Source: CAVYXF01 sp963772335 (GTDB taxonomy: Bacteria > Pseudomonadota > Alphaproteobacteria > Rhizobiales > Rhodomicrobiaceae). From it: DNA of 64,000 bases. Shown here one piece after another: positions 8,827 to 17,459 of this stretch. The number at the start of each line of letters is the position of its first letter. Position 1 is the first letter of the stretch. The notes beneath the pieces are model-generated. The model saw only the letters and a program-made list of their open reading frames with translations. It made no database searches and had not been told where the DNA came from. Both the position numbers and the translations under genes were made by a program. The stretch covers positions 1-64,000 of the forward strand of contig CAVYXF010000012.1 of assembly GCA_963772335.1 (NCBI GenBank), in the 5' to 3' direction.

Positions 8827-9858
8827 TCAGGAGAGGGGTGGCGTGCGTTCGGCGAACGCCACGTTGTTGACCGGGTTCTTGGGGTGTTCGCCCGTCAGCA
8901 CGCGGCGAACCTCCGAGGCAGCGATTTCGCGGGCGAGACGAATGGATTGCTCGGAGTAGTAGGCGGCGTGGGGCGTGACGAGCACGCCCGGGTGGCTGAA
9001 GATTGGATTGTCATGCGGGGTCCAGGTGGCACGCTTGGCTGGCTCTTCCTCCGGATCGTCGAGCCCCGCGCCCGCAACTTTTCCGGAGAGCAGCGCCTGG
9101 TGAAGGGCTTTGTTGTCGATGGTCGGGCCTCGCCCGGTGTTGACGATGATGACGCCCGTCTTCATCAGGTCGAATTCGCGCGGCCCCAGGAAATGGCGCG
9201 TCTCGCCGGTCATTGGCACCTGCATCATGATGATGTCCGCGCGGGCGAGAAGCTCGTCCTTCGCCACTTTGATGGCACCGTGAGCCGCAACGATGTTGTC
9301 CGGCAGATAGGGATCGTGGACGAGAAGCTGCACCCCGAAGGCGCGTGCGCGGTCAGCGATCGCCTGGCCGATCTTGCCGAAGGACACGATCCCCATTGTC
9401 TGCCCGCGAAGACGATGGACCGGCGCGCCGGATTGCCAGCGCCAGATGCCTTCATGGGTTGCGCGATCGTACTGAACGAGCTTGCGGGCGAGCGCCAACC
9501 AGAGGGCGATCGCGTGGTCCGCCACCTCCTCGGTACAGTAGTCACGGACATTGGTGACCAGGATGCCGCGCTTCGTCGCCGCCTCCACGTCGACGATATC
9601 GACACCGACGCCGTAGCGCGCGATCACGCGGCAGCGGTCCATCGCGGCGATCGTCTTGGCGCCGACGCGGGCGTACTGGTTCATGATGGCGTCGCAATCG
9701 GCCGCGTCGGCGATGAGATCCTCCTCGCTTTTCGCTTGCAGCGCGACGATCTGTGCTCTGATCGGCTCCAGGATGGAGCGCTCGATGTCGTTGTCGCCGT
9801 AGTCGAAATCGGTGATCACCACCTTGAAGCGCGCCGTCACTGGTTGTTCCTGCCGCAT
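8827..9858 (-). CDS. D-isomer-specific 2-hydroxyacid dehydrogenase
   Basis: A 343-residue NAD(P)-dependent oxidoreductase of the D-2-hydroxyacid/phosphoglycerate dehydrogenase family. The nucleotide-binding loop is GIVSFGKIGQAIADRARAFG, the substrate-carboxylate Arg lies in VNTGRGPTIDNKAL, and the catalytic His is in VLVTPHAAYYSEQS with the Glu in LDDPEEEPA. It would oxidise or reduce a 2-hydroxy acid / 2-oxo acid. Its start codon overlaps the VOC stop (TGATG at 9860-9856), and the rraA-like gene follows after 14 nt, so the genes are translationally coupled. Confidence 0.9.
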   Translation of the reverse strand: MRQEQPVTARFKVVITDFDYGDNDIERSILEPIRAQIVALQAKSEEDLIADAADCDAIMNQYARVGAKTIAAMDRCRVIARYGVGVDIVDVEAATKRGILVTNVRDYCTEEVADHAIALWLALARKLVQYDRATHEGIWRWQSGAPVHRLRGQTMGIVSFGKIGQAIADRARAFGVQLLVHDPYLPDNIVAAHGAIKVAKDELLARADIIMMQVPMTGETRHFLGPREFDLMKTGVIIVNTGRGPTIDNKALHQALLSGKVAGAGLDDPEEEPAKRATWTPHDNPIFSHPGVLVTPHAAYYSEQSIRLAREIAASEVRRVLTGEHPKNPVNNVAFAERTPPLS

Positions 9859-10355
9859 CAGACATAGGCACCGGCCGAATAGGTCAGCTCATAGGAATGG
9901 CTGTAGAGCTCAACGATGTTGCCGAACGGATCCTCGCAATAGACCATCCGATAGGGCTTCTCGCCGGGGTAATAATACCGAACCTGCTTCATGCGCTGAC
10001 GCCCGCCAAACGCTTCGATGAGCTTCACGCGCCCTTCCAGGTCGGGGTCCTGGACGCAGAGATGGAAGAGGCCGGGTCGCCAATATTCGAAAGGACGGCG
10101 CTCAGGCTCGGTCTTCGGGAATTCGAAAAGCTCGACGCCAATGCCGTCGGCGGTCGACAAATGGGCGATGCGGAAGGAGCCCCACCCCTCGCCGAAAACG
10201 TCGTCGCACATCTGCCCGATCGCGCTGTCGTCGTGGTTGATGGTCGTCGGGCCCATGATCAGGTAGAGCCCGAGCGCCTTGGAGTAGAACTCCACGGCCT
10301 TTTCCAGGTCGGGAACTGTGATACCGATATGGCTGAAGCTGACGGGGGCGGTCAC
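9858..10355 (-). CDS. VOC-superfamily (glyoxalase/dioxygenase-fold) protein
   Basis: A 165-residue two-module vicinal-oxygen-chelate protein. Metal ligand candidates are His in SFSHIGITVPDLEKAVEFY, Glu in GVELFEF, His in GLFHLCVQD and Glu in GNIVELYSHSYE, at the usual positions at the ends of the beta-alpha-beta modules. Such proteins catalyse isomerisation, epimerisation or lyase reactions on 2-oxo or hydroxy acids. It overlaps the permease by 4 nt and the dehydrogenase by 1 nt, so it belongs to the catabolic operon. The precise reaction cannot be read from sequence. Confidence 0.85.
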   Translation of the reverse strand: MTAPVSFSHIGITVPDLEKAVEFYSKALGLYLIMGPTTINHDDSAIGQMCDDVFGEGWGSFRIAHLSTADGIGVELFEFPKTEPERRPFEYWRPGLFHLCVQDPDLEGRVKLIEAFGGRQRMKQVRYYYPGEKPYRMVYCEDPFGNIVELYSHSYELTYSAGAYV

Positions 10356-11335
10356 GATGCACTCCTAGATGAATGGAAGGGAATGAAACGGGTGACCAGG
10401 CTTGCGACCTCGGCGCGCCACATGTCGATGCCGACGGCGAGCAGAATGATAAGCCCGGTGATGACGTTCTGAGCCGAGGTCGGCACGGCATTGAGGTTGA
10501 GCCCGTTCTGCACGATGACGATCGTCATCGCGCCGATGACGGTATTGAGGATGTTGCCTCGCCCGCCGGCGAGACTGGCGCCGCCAATGATCGCTGCCGC
10601 GATGGCCGAAAGCTCCAGGCCCACGCCGTAATTGGGTGAGCCGGAATTCAGGCGAGCTGCCATGAGGAAAGCGCCGATGGCAGCCATCAGGCCGGCGAGG
10701 GTGAAGGCGATGAGCTGGATGCGCTGGACGTCGATGCCTGACAGTCGCGCTGCGTTGGGATTGCCGCCGACAGCGTAGATCGAGCGGCCGATCGTCGTCC
10801 AGCGCAGGAACCAGAACGCGGCCGCGTAGAGCGCGATGAGATAAAAAAGCGGCAGTGGAATGCCCGCGAGCGTCCCGTAGAAGATCCGCTCAAGCGCTGG
10901 CGACACCTGGAAGACGGGCGAGCCGTTGTTGAACATGAAGGCGAGGCCGCGAAACATGGAGAGGCCCGCCAGGGTCACGATGAAGGAAGGGATTCTGACA
11001 TAGGCGACGAGGATGCCATTCAGGGCGCCGAGAGCGAGGCCAATCAGGATGACGAGGGCGACTGCGAGTGGGAAGGACAAGCCCCACAGCTTCACGGCCG
11101 ACGCGAAAACGACGGTCATCAGGGCGATCATCGAGCCGGGCGACAAATCGATGCCGCCGGTGAAGATGACGATCGTCGAGCCAATGGCGATGATGGCGAC
11201 GATCGAGACCTGAAGGATGAGGTTCGACAGGTTGCCAGGATCGAAGAAGTTGGCGGTCGTCGCCGCAACGAGCAGCGCTACCACCAGCATCGCCGAAAAT
11301 GGACCGACGATCTCACGCAGGATCGACCTGCTCAT
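10352..11335 (-). CDS. Sugar ABC transporter permease (RbsC/BPD_transp_2 family)
   Basis: A 327-residue inner-membrane permease with 8-10 hydrophobic segments. Typical blocks are GGIDLSPGSMIALMTVV, FIVTLAGLSMFRGLAF, AVGGNPNAARLSGIDV and AAIIGGASLAGGRGN, as in ribose-, xylose- and autoinducer-type importers. It pairs with the upstream double ATPase (4-nt overlap) and the binding protein at 12888-13931. It overlaps the VOC gene start by 4 nt, tying import directly to catabolism. Confidence 0.93.
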   Translation of the reverse strand: MSRSILREIVGPFSAMLVVALLVAATTANFFDPGNLSNLILQVSIVAIIAIGSTIVIFTGGIDLSPGSMIALMTVVFASAVKLWGLSFPLAVALVILIGLALGALNGILVAYVRIPSFIVTLAGLSMFRGLAFMFNNGSPVFQVSPALERIFYGTLAGIPLPLFYLIALYAAAFWFLRWTTIGRSIYAVGGNPNAARLSGIDVQRIQLIAFTLAGLMAAIGAFLMAARLNSGSPNYGVGLELSAIAAAIIGGASLAGGRGNILNTVIGAMTIVIVQNGLNLNAVPTSAQNVITGLIILLAVGIDMWRAEVASLVTRFIPFHSSRSAS

Positions 11336-12834
11336 GCGGCAGCCTCCGTCGTTGCGGTCTGGGCCTGGACGAGATCTGTCTTTACCAGGCTGCGCGCGTT
11401 CTTAACCGCGACCAGCCGGCCATGGCTCATCAGGCCTATGCGATCGGACATGGCGATCAATTCGTCATGGTCGGACGAGATCAGGATCACGGCCTTGCCA
11501 GCGGCGGTGAGGCGGTTGATTAGACGATAGACGGCGATCTTGGCGCCGATGTCGATGCCCTGTGTCGGCTCGTCGAGGATGAAGAGTTCGGCGCCCGCGA
11601 AGAGCCAGCGCGCGATCACGATCTTCTGCTGATTGCCGCCGGAGAGAAATCCGACCTCCTTGTCTGCGGCCGCGGGGGTAATTTCGAGGTTGCGGACCAG
11701 CTCTGCTCCTGCCTCGGCCTCACGGGCGAGACTGATGAAGCCATGCCTGCCGAGCCGACCGAGTCCAGCGGCGGTCATGTTCGGGAAGCCGGCAAAATTG
11801 AAGAACAGCCCGTCGAACTTCCGGTTTTCGGGCACAAGCGCCAGACCAGCCGAGATGGCCTGCTTGGGCGAACGGAAGGCGACCGGCTTTCCCTTCCAGG
11901 TCATGGTGCCGCCCGTGAGGCGGTCGACCCCGAAGAGCGCCCGCGCCACTTCCGTGCGACCCGAGCCGAGCACGCCGCCGAGCCCGAAGACTTCGCCGCG
12001 CCTCAATTCAAAGGAGACATCCTGGACCCGGTTGGCCGTCGACAAATTCTTTACGGAAAGGATGATTTCGCCGAACGGCACGGGCTCCTTTGGATAGTGC
12101 TCCCCGACCTTGCCGACCATCTTCTCGACGATGAAGGGTATTTCGATGCGAGTGATCTCGGCGGGCGAGGCGATCCTGCCGTCCTTCATTACTGTGGCGA
12201 CGTCGACGAGTTCGATCACCTCATCGAGCCGGTGAGAGATGTAGAGGATGGCTGTGCCGCGCGCCTTCAGCCGGCGCAAAATCCGGTGTAGCCGCGCGAT
12301 CTCCTCCAGGCCGAGCGCCGTCGTCGGCTCGTCCAGAATGAGCATGCTCGCTTGCGAGGCGAGCGCCTTGGCGATTTCGACAAGTTGCTGCTCGGCAACC
12401 GACAGGTCGGAGACGACGCGGTCCGGATCGATCCTGATCTCCATCTCCCCCAGGATTCGGCTCGCATTGGCGCGCATCGCCTCCCAGTCAACCTGCCCCC
12501 TGCGCTTTGGCCATCGGCCGAGATGGATGTTTTCGGCAACGGTCAACGTCGGGACGATCGAGAACTCCTGGAAGACAGTCGAGACGCCTGCCTCGCGCGC
12601 CGCGATCGGACTGGCGAGCACGATCGCTTCGCCCCGCTTGAGGATGCTCCCCTCGTCGGGCGGGTGGGCACCGGAGAGCACCTTGATGAGGGTGGACTTG
12701 CCGCAGCCGTTTTCGCCGACAAGACCATGGATCTCGCCTGCATAGAGGCGAATCGAGACGCGATCATTGGCGACGACGCCGGGGTAGCGCTTGACGATGT
12801 TGACGAGTGCCCAGGCGGGAATGCGATCGCTCAT
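11332..12834 (-). CDS. Sugar ABC transporter ATP-binding protein, two-domain (RbsA/MglA type)
   Basis: A 500-residue tandem ATPase energising the importer. The N-terminal domain has Walker A GENGCGKSTLIKVLSG, a divergent signature LSVAEQQLVEIAKAL and Walker B LILDEPTTAL. The C-terminal domain has the usual degenerate Walker A GVLGSGRTEVARALFG, signature LSGGNQQKIVIARWL and LFILDEPTQGID. This asymmetry is normal in the carbohydrate-uptake family 2. It starts 53 nt after the binding-protein gene and overlaps the permease by 4 nt. Confidence 0.94.
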   Translation of the reverse strand: MSDRIPAWALVNIVKRYPGVVANDRVSIRLYAGEIHGLVGENGCGKSTLIKVLSGAHPPDEGSILKRGEAIVLASPIAAREAGVSTVFQEFSIVPTLTVAENIHLGRWPKRRGQVDWEAMRANASRILGEMEIRIDPDRVVSDLSVAEQQLVEIAKALASQASMLILDEPTTALGLEEIARLHRILRRLKARGTAILYISHRLDEVIELVDVATVMKDGRIASPAEITRIEIPFIVEKMVGKVGEHYPKEPVPFGEIILSVKNLSTANRVQDVSFELRRGEVFGLGGVLGSGRTEVARALFGVDRLTGGTMTWKGKPVAFRSPKQAISAGLALVPENRKFDGLFFNFAGFPNMTAAGLGRLGRHGFISLAREAEAGAELVRNLEITPAAADKEVGFLSGGNQQKIVIARWLFAGAELFILDEPTQGIDIGAKIAVYRLINRLTAAGKAVILISSDHDELIAMSDRIGLMSHGRLVAVKNARSLVKTDLVQAQTATTEAAA

Positions 12835-12887
12835 GCTCGAAGCCCGAAATGATGAAGGGGAGACGGGCCGCCTCCCATCTCAGATGC

Positions 12888-13931
12888 TCAGTACGACTTG
12901 CTCGGCTTGGGATAGAGCTTGTCCACCGCTTGCAGGAACGGCGTGACATTGTCCTTGTCCACGATCTGCGTCGGCGTCTCGACAAAGCCGCCGGGGAACT
13001 TGCCCTTCAGCGCATCGAGCGTCACCTGAAGCGCAATCTCACCCATCACGAAGGGCGTGGTGTTGACGGTGGCGGTGATGGTTCCCGCCTGGATCTCCTC
13101 CAGCGCGGCGGTATCGCCGTCATTGCCGAGCAGCGTCATGCCGGAGCGGCCCAGGGACTTCGCGGCGAGCGCCGCCCCCATGATCATATAGTCGTTGGCG
13201 GCGAAGACGACGTTGACGTCCGGATTGGCCTGGAAAAGGTCCATGGCGGCCGTATTGCCGCCCTCCACGTTCCATCCGCCGGGAATCGAGGCCTTGATGG
13301 TTATGCCGGGCTTGCCTTTGACCGCATCGAGAAAGCCGCCGACGCGCTCGGTGGAGTGATAGCCGGGCAGGCCCTCGATGATGGCGATTGTCGCCGGCTT
13401 GCCGCCTAGCTTGTCGAGGAAATAGTCGCCGAGCTTGTGCGTGCCGTTGCGCTGCGAATAGCCGACCACACCGTGGATGGGAGTCGGGAAAGCAGCGATG
13501 TCGGAATTTACGATGATGACGGCGATGCCCTTGTCGACCGCCTTCTTGACGAGAGGCGCGGCCGCCGCCTCGTCATGCGTCGACAAAATGATGGCGCTGA
13601 CATTGCGGGTGATCGCGTCCTGGATCATCCCCATCTGGCCATTAATGTCGCTGCCCGACTGCGGTGCGAGCATGAACGTCTCGACACTGGCCTTGGCTGC
13701 GGCAGATTTGATGCCCTCGCCGATGGCGATGTAATAGTTGAACTCGGTCGCCGGCGGCATATAGGCGATGGTGATCTTGTCGCCGGCCTTGAGCCCCTTG
13801 TTGTCCGCCTGCGAGCCTTCCTTCAGCGGAACCGGCGCTGGATAGTCCGCTGCGATGGCGGCACCGGTGAAGCCGAGAAGTGCGGCTCCGACGAGGAGGC
13901 TCGCGGCACGGCGGGTGACTGAAATCGGCAT
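12888..13931 (-). CDS. Sugar ABC transporter periplasmic binding protein (Peripla_BP_4)
   Basis: A 347-residue exported binding protein of the ribose-binding type-I fold. The signal peptide is RRAASLLVGAALLGFTGAAIAA with cleavage after AIA. The mature part shows ITIAYMPPATEFNYYIAIGEG, AIILSTHDEAAAAPLV and VVFAANDYMIMGAALAAKSL. The start at 13931 is chosen because GGAGGAAACAGT precedes it and the signal peptide follows directly; an in-frame ATG at 13961 is upstream of that site. It follows the SMP-30 gene by 42 nt and leads the importer genes. The ligand is unknown. Confidence 0.93.
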   Translation of the reverse strand: MPISVTRRAASLLVGAALLGFTGAAIAADYPAPVPLKEGSQADNKGLKAGDKITIAYMPPATEFNYYIAIGEGIKSAAAKASVETFMLAPQSGSDINGQMGMIQDAITRNVSAIILSTHDEAAAAPLVKKAVDKGIAVIIVNSDIAAFPTPIHGVVGYSQRNGTHKLGDYFLDKLGGKPATIAIIEGLPGYHSTERVGGFLDAVKGKPGITIKASIPGGWNVEGGNTAAMDLFQANPDVNVVFAANDYMIMGAALAAKSLGRSGMTLLGNDGDTAALEEIQAGTITATVNTTPFVMGEIALQVTLDALKGKFPGGFVETPTQIVDKDNVTPFLQAVDKLYPKPSKSY

Positions 13932-13973
13932 ACTGTTTCCTCCGTCTTTGTGCCGTCTCATGCGGCATTGATG

Positions 13974-14849
13974 TCATCCTGCGAAAGGCGTATCGGCGAC
14001 ACCGCGAACGCCGGGCTTCACGGCGAAGAGGCCGCCGGCCGCCCGCTCGCGCGCGAGGTCGCTTTCGTTCTCGCCGAGGCGCGAGCTGGTGATGAAGAGC
14101 GTATCGAGATCGGGTCCGCCAAAGGTGCAGCAGGTCGGCTTCTTGACTGAAACCTCGACAGTACGGTCCAAACGGCCGTTGGGCGACCAGCGCTCGACGC
14201 GATAACCCTCCCATACCGCATTCCAGATGAAGCCTTCTGCGTCGATGCAGGAGCCGTCCGGCACGCCGCTGCCGCCGAGCGCGGCGATGATGCGCCGCGC
14301 TGTCGGGGTTCCCGTGGCAATGTCGTAGTCGAACGCCTCGATGCGCCGGGTGGGCGAATCCGCGAAGTACATCGTCTTGCCGTCCGGCGAGAAGCAGGTG
14401 CCGTTGGCACAGGCGACACCGTCGAACAGTCGGGTGATGCTGAGATCGGCTTCGACACGCCACACGGCGGAGACCGGGGCGAGATTGTCCTCGTCCATCC
14501 CGCCGACGATCAGGCGGCCCTGCCGATCCGTACGCCCATCATTCAAGCGCTGTCTCTCGCCGAGTCCGTCAGGGCGTATGCGCGGTCCGACACTGCCCGT
14601 TTCGAGATCGAGGAGCGTGAGGCCATCATCGAAAGCAGCGACCACTTCACCGAAGCCGCGACCTTGCCGGAACGCGAAGCAGCAGACCCGCCCCGGTACT
14701 GAATAGCGCTGCGACTTGCCCGTCACGGGGTCGAGGGTCCAGATTGTCTTGCCGTGAATGTCCGTCCAGGCGAGAAGCCCGTGCTCAGCCGACCAGACCA
14801 CGCCTTCGCCGTGCTCGCAGCGGCAGTCGAGCAGCAATTCCGACCGCAT
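13974..14849 (-). CDS. SMP-30/gluconolactonase-type lactonase
   Basis: A 291-residue six-bladed beta-propeller hydrolase. Family marks are the metal-ligand Glu in CEHGEGVVW, the Asn/Asp pair in RLNDGRTDRQGR, CANGTCFSPDGKTMYFADS and GVPDGSCIDAEGFIWNA (Asn and Asp ligands). The expected reaction is opening of an aldonolactone to the sugar acid. It is the first gene of the minus-strand operon, starts with GAGGAG upstream and is divergent from the GntR regulator 112 bp away. Together with the dehydrogenase and RraA-like genes it suggests oxidation of an imported sugar or lactone. Confidence 0.9.
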   Translation of the reverse strand: MRSELLLDCRCEHGEGVVWSAEHGLLAWTDIHGKTIWTLDPVTGKSQRYSVPGRVCCFAFRQGRGFGEVVAAFDDGLTLLDLETGSVGPRIRPDGLGERQRLNDGRTDRQGRLIVGGMDEDNLAPVSAVWRVEADLSITRLFDGVACANGTCFSPDGKTMYFADSPTRRIEAFDYDIATGTPTARRIIAALGGSGVPDGSCIDAEGFIWNAVWEGYRVERWSPNGRLDRTVEVSVKKPTCCTFGGPDLDTLFITSSRLGENESDLARERAAGGLFAVKPGVRGVADTPFAG

Positions 14850-14907
14850 CCTTGTGGCTCCTCGGAGCGGATCTTCGCCCGCTTTCCTTCATAGCTGCCA
14901 TCTGATA

Positions 14908-14925
14908 TAGCAGTAACCCGTGCTA
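14908..14925 (+). promoter_or_regulatory. Candidate operator in the divergent promoter region
   Basis: TAGCA, eight bases, TGCTA forms a short inverted repeat in the 112-bp gap between the lactonase operon and the GntR-family gene. Its size and position suit an FCD-type GntR operator controlling both directions. The assignment is by position and symmetry only. Confidence 0.35.
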
Positions 14926-14961
14926 CTCGACAAGCATTCTCCTGGCGATCGAAGGAGCAGG

Positions 14962-15720
14962 ATGGCTATTCCCGGAGCAAAACTGGCGCCGATCGAACGG
15001 CCACCCTCGCTGACCGACACGGTCCTCGCCGAGCTGCGCAACCGCATCGTCAATGGCGATTACGACCTGGGCGCGCCGCTGTCCGAACGTTATGTTTCCG
15101 AAAGCCTCGGCGTATCGAAAACACCTGTCCGCGAGGCCCTTGCCCAGCTCCGACTTGAAGGACTGGTCCGAATTTTTCCTCAGCGCGGCGCTTTTGTGTT
15201 CACGCTTTCGGCGCGCGAGGTGATCGCGCTCTGCGAGCTCCGCCAGACGCTGGAATCGGCCGCGATGCGGCTCGCTTTCGAGCGCCGGCCAACCGATCTT
15301 GTCGAAGGGCTGTCTGGCGTCGTCTGCGAGATGGAGAGATCACGCGCTCAGAACAACGTCCGGGCCTATCTCAGCGCGGACACTGCCTATCATCGCGTGC
15401 TCTTCGCCTGCTGCGACAGCCCTCTAATGGCCGAGGCTTATGAGCGCTATGGCGGAAAGATCGCGGCGCTGCGCAATCATCTCGCCGCGAAGCCGCAGCA
15501 CACCGACTTATCCTTCGCCGAGCACATTGAAATGTGCGACCGGCTTGCGGCCCAGGCGATCGACGATGCCGTTGCCGTGCTCGATCGGCATATTGAGCGT
15601 ACCAAGGCGACCTATGCAGCCTGGGTTGAGGATATTGCGGCGGCCGACCGCGATGCCGGGATGGGGGCCCAGGAGCTCTATCGCAAACACGGGATCAGTG
15701 ACGCGAGGCTCCACGAGTAG
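14962..15720 (+). CDS. GntR-family transcriptional regulator with FCD domain
   Basis: A 252-residue regulator. The winged helix-turn-helix spans about residues 15-80 (LTDTVLAELRNRIVNGDYDL, LSERYVSESLGVSKTPVREA, LRLEGLVRIFPQRGAFV), followed by an all-helical FCD ligand domain with the metal-site pattern DTAYHRVLFACC and HIEMCDRLAAQAIDDAVAVL. The start is the ATG at 14962 with AAGGAGCAGG just upstream rather than the in-frame ATG at 14920. It lies back to back with the lactonase operon and ahead of the frc-like genes, so it probably senses a pathway acid and represses both sides. Confidence 0.92.
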   Translation: MAIPGAKLAPIERPPSLTDTVLAELRNRIVNGDYDLGAPLSERYVSESLGVSKTPVREALAQLRLEGLVRIFPQRGAFVFTLSAREVIALCELRQTLESAAMRLAFERRPTDLVEGLSGVVCEMERSRAQNNVRAYLSADTAYHRVLFACCDSPLMAEAYERYGGKIAALRNHLAAKPQHTDLSFAEHIEMCDRLAAQAIDDAVAVLDRHIERTKATYAAWVEDIAAADRDAGMGAQELYRKHGISDARLHE

Positions 15721-15839
15721 GCTGGCAAGTATGGCGGCATGGCGCGGCGAGCGGCCAAGCCATTCGATCTATCTCTGGTCGGACCGCGCCAGAGAGCGGA
15801 TGACCATTCGGATGGGGCCAACACCAGGAAAGCACTGAT

Positions 15840-16090
15840 TGTGGTCATCGTCTCAACATCTTCGTCCCCGACGCCTTTGCCGGCCGCGCTGCGCTGGCGA
15901 TCAGCGGCACCAGTGGCATTGGCCTTCGCGCAGCCTCGGCGTTCCGCAACTCGGCGCAGCAAACACCGCGACCGCCACTACCGACGCCGAACGCGAGGCC
16001 GCAAGCAGCAAGGGAACCCTATACGGGAATCCGCTTCAGCCGGCTCGACGTTCGTGACGGGACATGCACGATCTTCGCAGCGAGGGTTGG
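15840..16090 (+). pseudogene. Remnant of a short-chain dehydrogenase/reductase gene
   Basis: The frame through 15849 reads RLNIFVPDAFAGRAALAISG then TSGIGLRAASAF. This is the N-terminal nucleotide-binding region of an SDR enzyme (FAGRxALVTGGTSGIGLA) with the glycine motif still visible; farther on GIRFSRLDVRDGT matches the LDVRD strand. The central region is scrambled and no YxxxK catalytic part or start codon remains. It sits between the GntR gene and the second importer, where a sugar dehydrogenase would be expected. I regard it as a dead member of the locus. Confidence 0.55.
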
Positions 16091-16295
16091 CTGCTCGCAG
16101 CGTTCCGTATGCCGACCCCGTCTAAAGCCAGCCAGCGCCACTCCAGCGGCCATCCACGGCGACAGGATACAGAGGCAAGTCCCGACGAACGCAAGGAATC
16201 ACCGCGTTCCGGCGGTGGCTAACACGGGCATGTGCCCACGCGCCAGCCAACCTCTAAAGGCTAAGCTTTGCCACGCTCCTGGCGGGCTGACCAGA

Positions 16296-16325
16296 TTGAC
16301 AATTATCAGAAGTCGATCTTACTCT
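16296..16325 (+). promoter_or_regulatory. Possible promoter of the second importer
   Basis: TTGACA at 16296-16301 is followed 17-18 bases on by a weak -10 candidate (TACTCT), in an AT-richer patch about 75-100 bp upstream of the binding-protein start. The -10 match is poor. Confidence 0.3.
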
Positions 16326-16400
16326 TTTTGCACCATGCAAGAAGACATGGGCATTCACTGGCGCCGCCAGCCGGCGGCCGCAATGGGAGGACGTAAATTT

Positions 16401-17399
16401 ATGGCTCGAGGATCAGGCGCCCCTTCGCGCGTGCGTATTGCCGCGCTTTTCGGGCTTCTTGCCGCAACAGTGGCCTTTCCGATGGGAACGGCATCGGCAC
16501 AGGACATCACCGTCGGTCTCGTCACCAAGACCGAGGTCAACCCGTTCTTCGTCAAGATGCGCCAGGCGGCAGCCGCCGAGGCCAAGGCGAAGGGCGTGAA
16601 GCTTATCGCCCGCGCCGGCAAGTTCGACGGCGACAATGAAGGTCAGGTCGCAGCGATCGAGGCGCTCATCAGCGCGGGCGCCAAGGGCATTCTGATCACC
16701 CCGAACAACTCGACCGGCGTGCTCGGCGCCGTCAAGAAGGCGCGGGATGCGGGCATTCTCGTCATCGCCCTCGACACCGCCACCGATCCGGCCGATGCAG
16801 TCGACGCAACTTTCGCGACCGACAATTTCCAGGCGGGCGTCCAGCAGGGGCAGTATGCCAAGGAGGCGCTCGGCAGCAAGGCGCCCAAACTGGCCATGCT
16901 CGACGGCACGCCGGGCGGCACGGTCGATACCTTCCGCCATAACGGCTTCCTCGAAGGCTTCGGCATCAAGGAAGGCGATCCGGTCATCGTCGGCAAGCAG
17001 AACACCAATGGCGCCCAGGACAAGGGCCAGACTGCCATGGAAAATCTGCTCTCCGCCCATCCCGACATCAACGTCGTCTACACGATCAACGAGCCGGCAG
17101 CCCAGGGCGCGTATGCGGCCATCAAAGCGGCAGGCAAGGCGAAGGACGTCGTGGTGACCTCGATCGACGGCGGCTGTCTTGGGGTGAAGAACGTCAAGGC
17201 CGGTCAGATTGCAGCGACCGTCATGCAGTTCCCGAAGAAGATGGCGGTCGACGGGGTCGATGCCGTCGTCGAATACGCCAAGACCGGCAAGAAGCCGTCC
17301 GGCTTCGTCAATACCGGCTCCGTCCTCATCACCGACAAGCCGCTGGGCAAGCTGCCGTCGAAGGACACCAAATGGGGCCTCGATAACTGCTGGGGCTAA
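16401..17399 (+). CDS. FrcB-like sugar ABC transporter binding protein
   Basis: A 332-residue periplasmic binding protein. The signal peptide RVRIAALFGLLAATVAFPMG ends in ASAQD. The mature protein has ITVGLVTKTEVNPFFVKMRQ, GILITPNNSTGVLGAVKKAR, DATFATDNFQAG and INVVYTINEPAAQGAY, closely matching the fructose/ribose binding protein FrcB of rhizobia as I remember it. The ATG at 16401 has GGGAGG ten bases upstream; in-frame starts farther up would put the signal peptide too deep. It begins a three-gene operon with permease and ATPase. Confidence 0.92.
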   Translation: MARGSGAPSRVRIAALFGLLAATVAFPMGTASAQDITVGLVTKTEVNPFFVKMRQAAAAEAKAKGVKLIARAGKFDGDNEGQVAAIEALISAGAKGILITPNNSTGVLGAVKKARDAGILVIALDTATDPADAVDATFATDNFQAGVQQGQYAKEALGSKAPKLAMLDGTPGGTVDTFRHNGFLEGFGIKEGDPVIVGKQNTNGAQDKGQTAMENLLSAHPDINVVYTINEPAAQGAYAAIKAAGKAKDVVVTSIDGGCLGVKNVKAGQIAATVMQFPKKMAVDGVDAVVEYAKTGKKPSGFVNTGSVLITDKPLGKLPSKDTKWGLDNCWG

Positions 17400-17459
17400 T
17401 CGCCATGATCGCGGCGCCAGCCCACCTGGCTGGCGCCTCCCTCCATCGATGAGTTGGCG

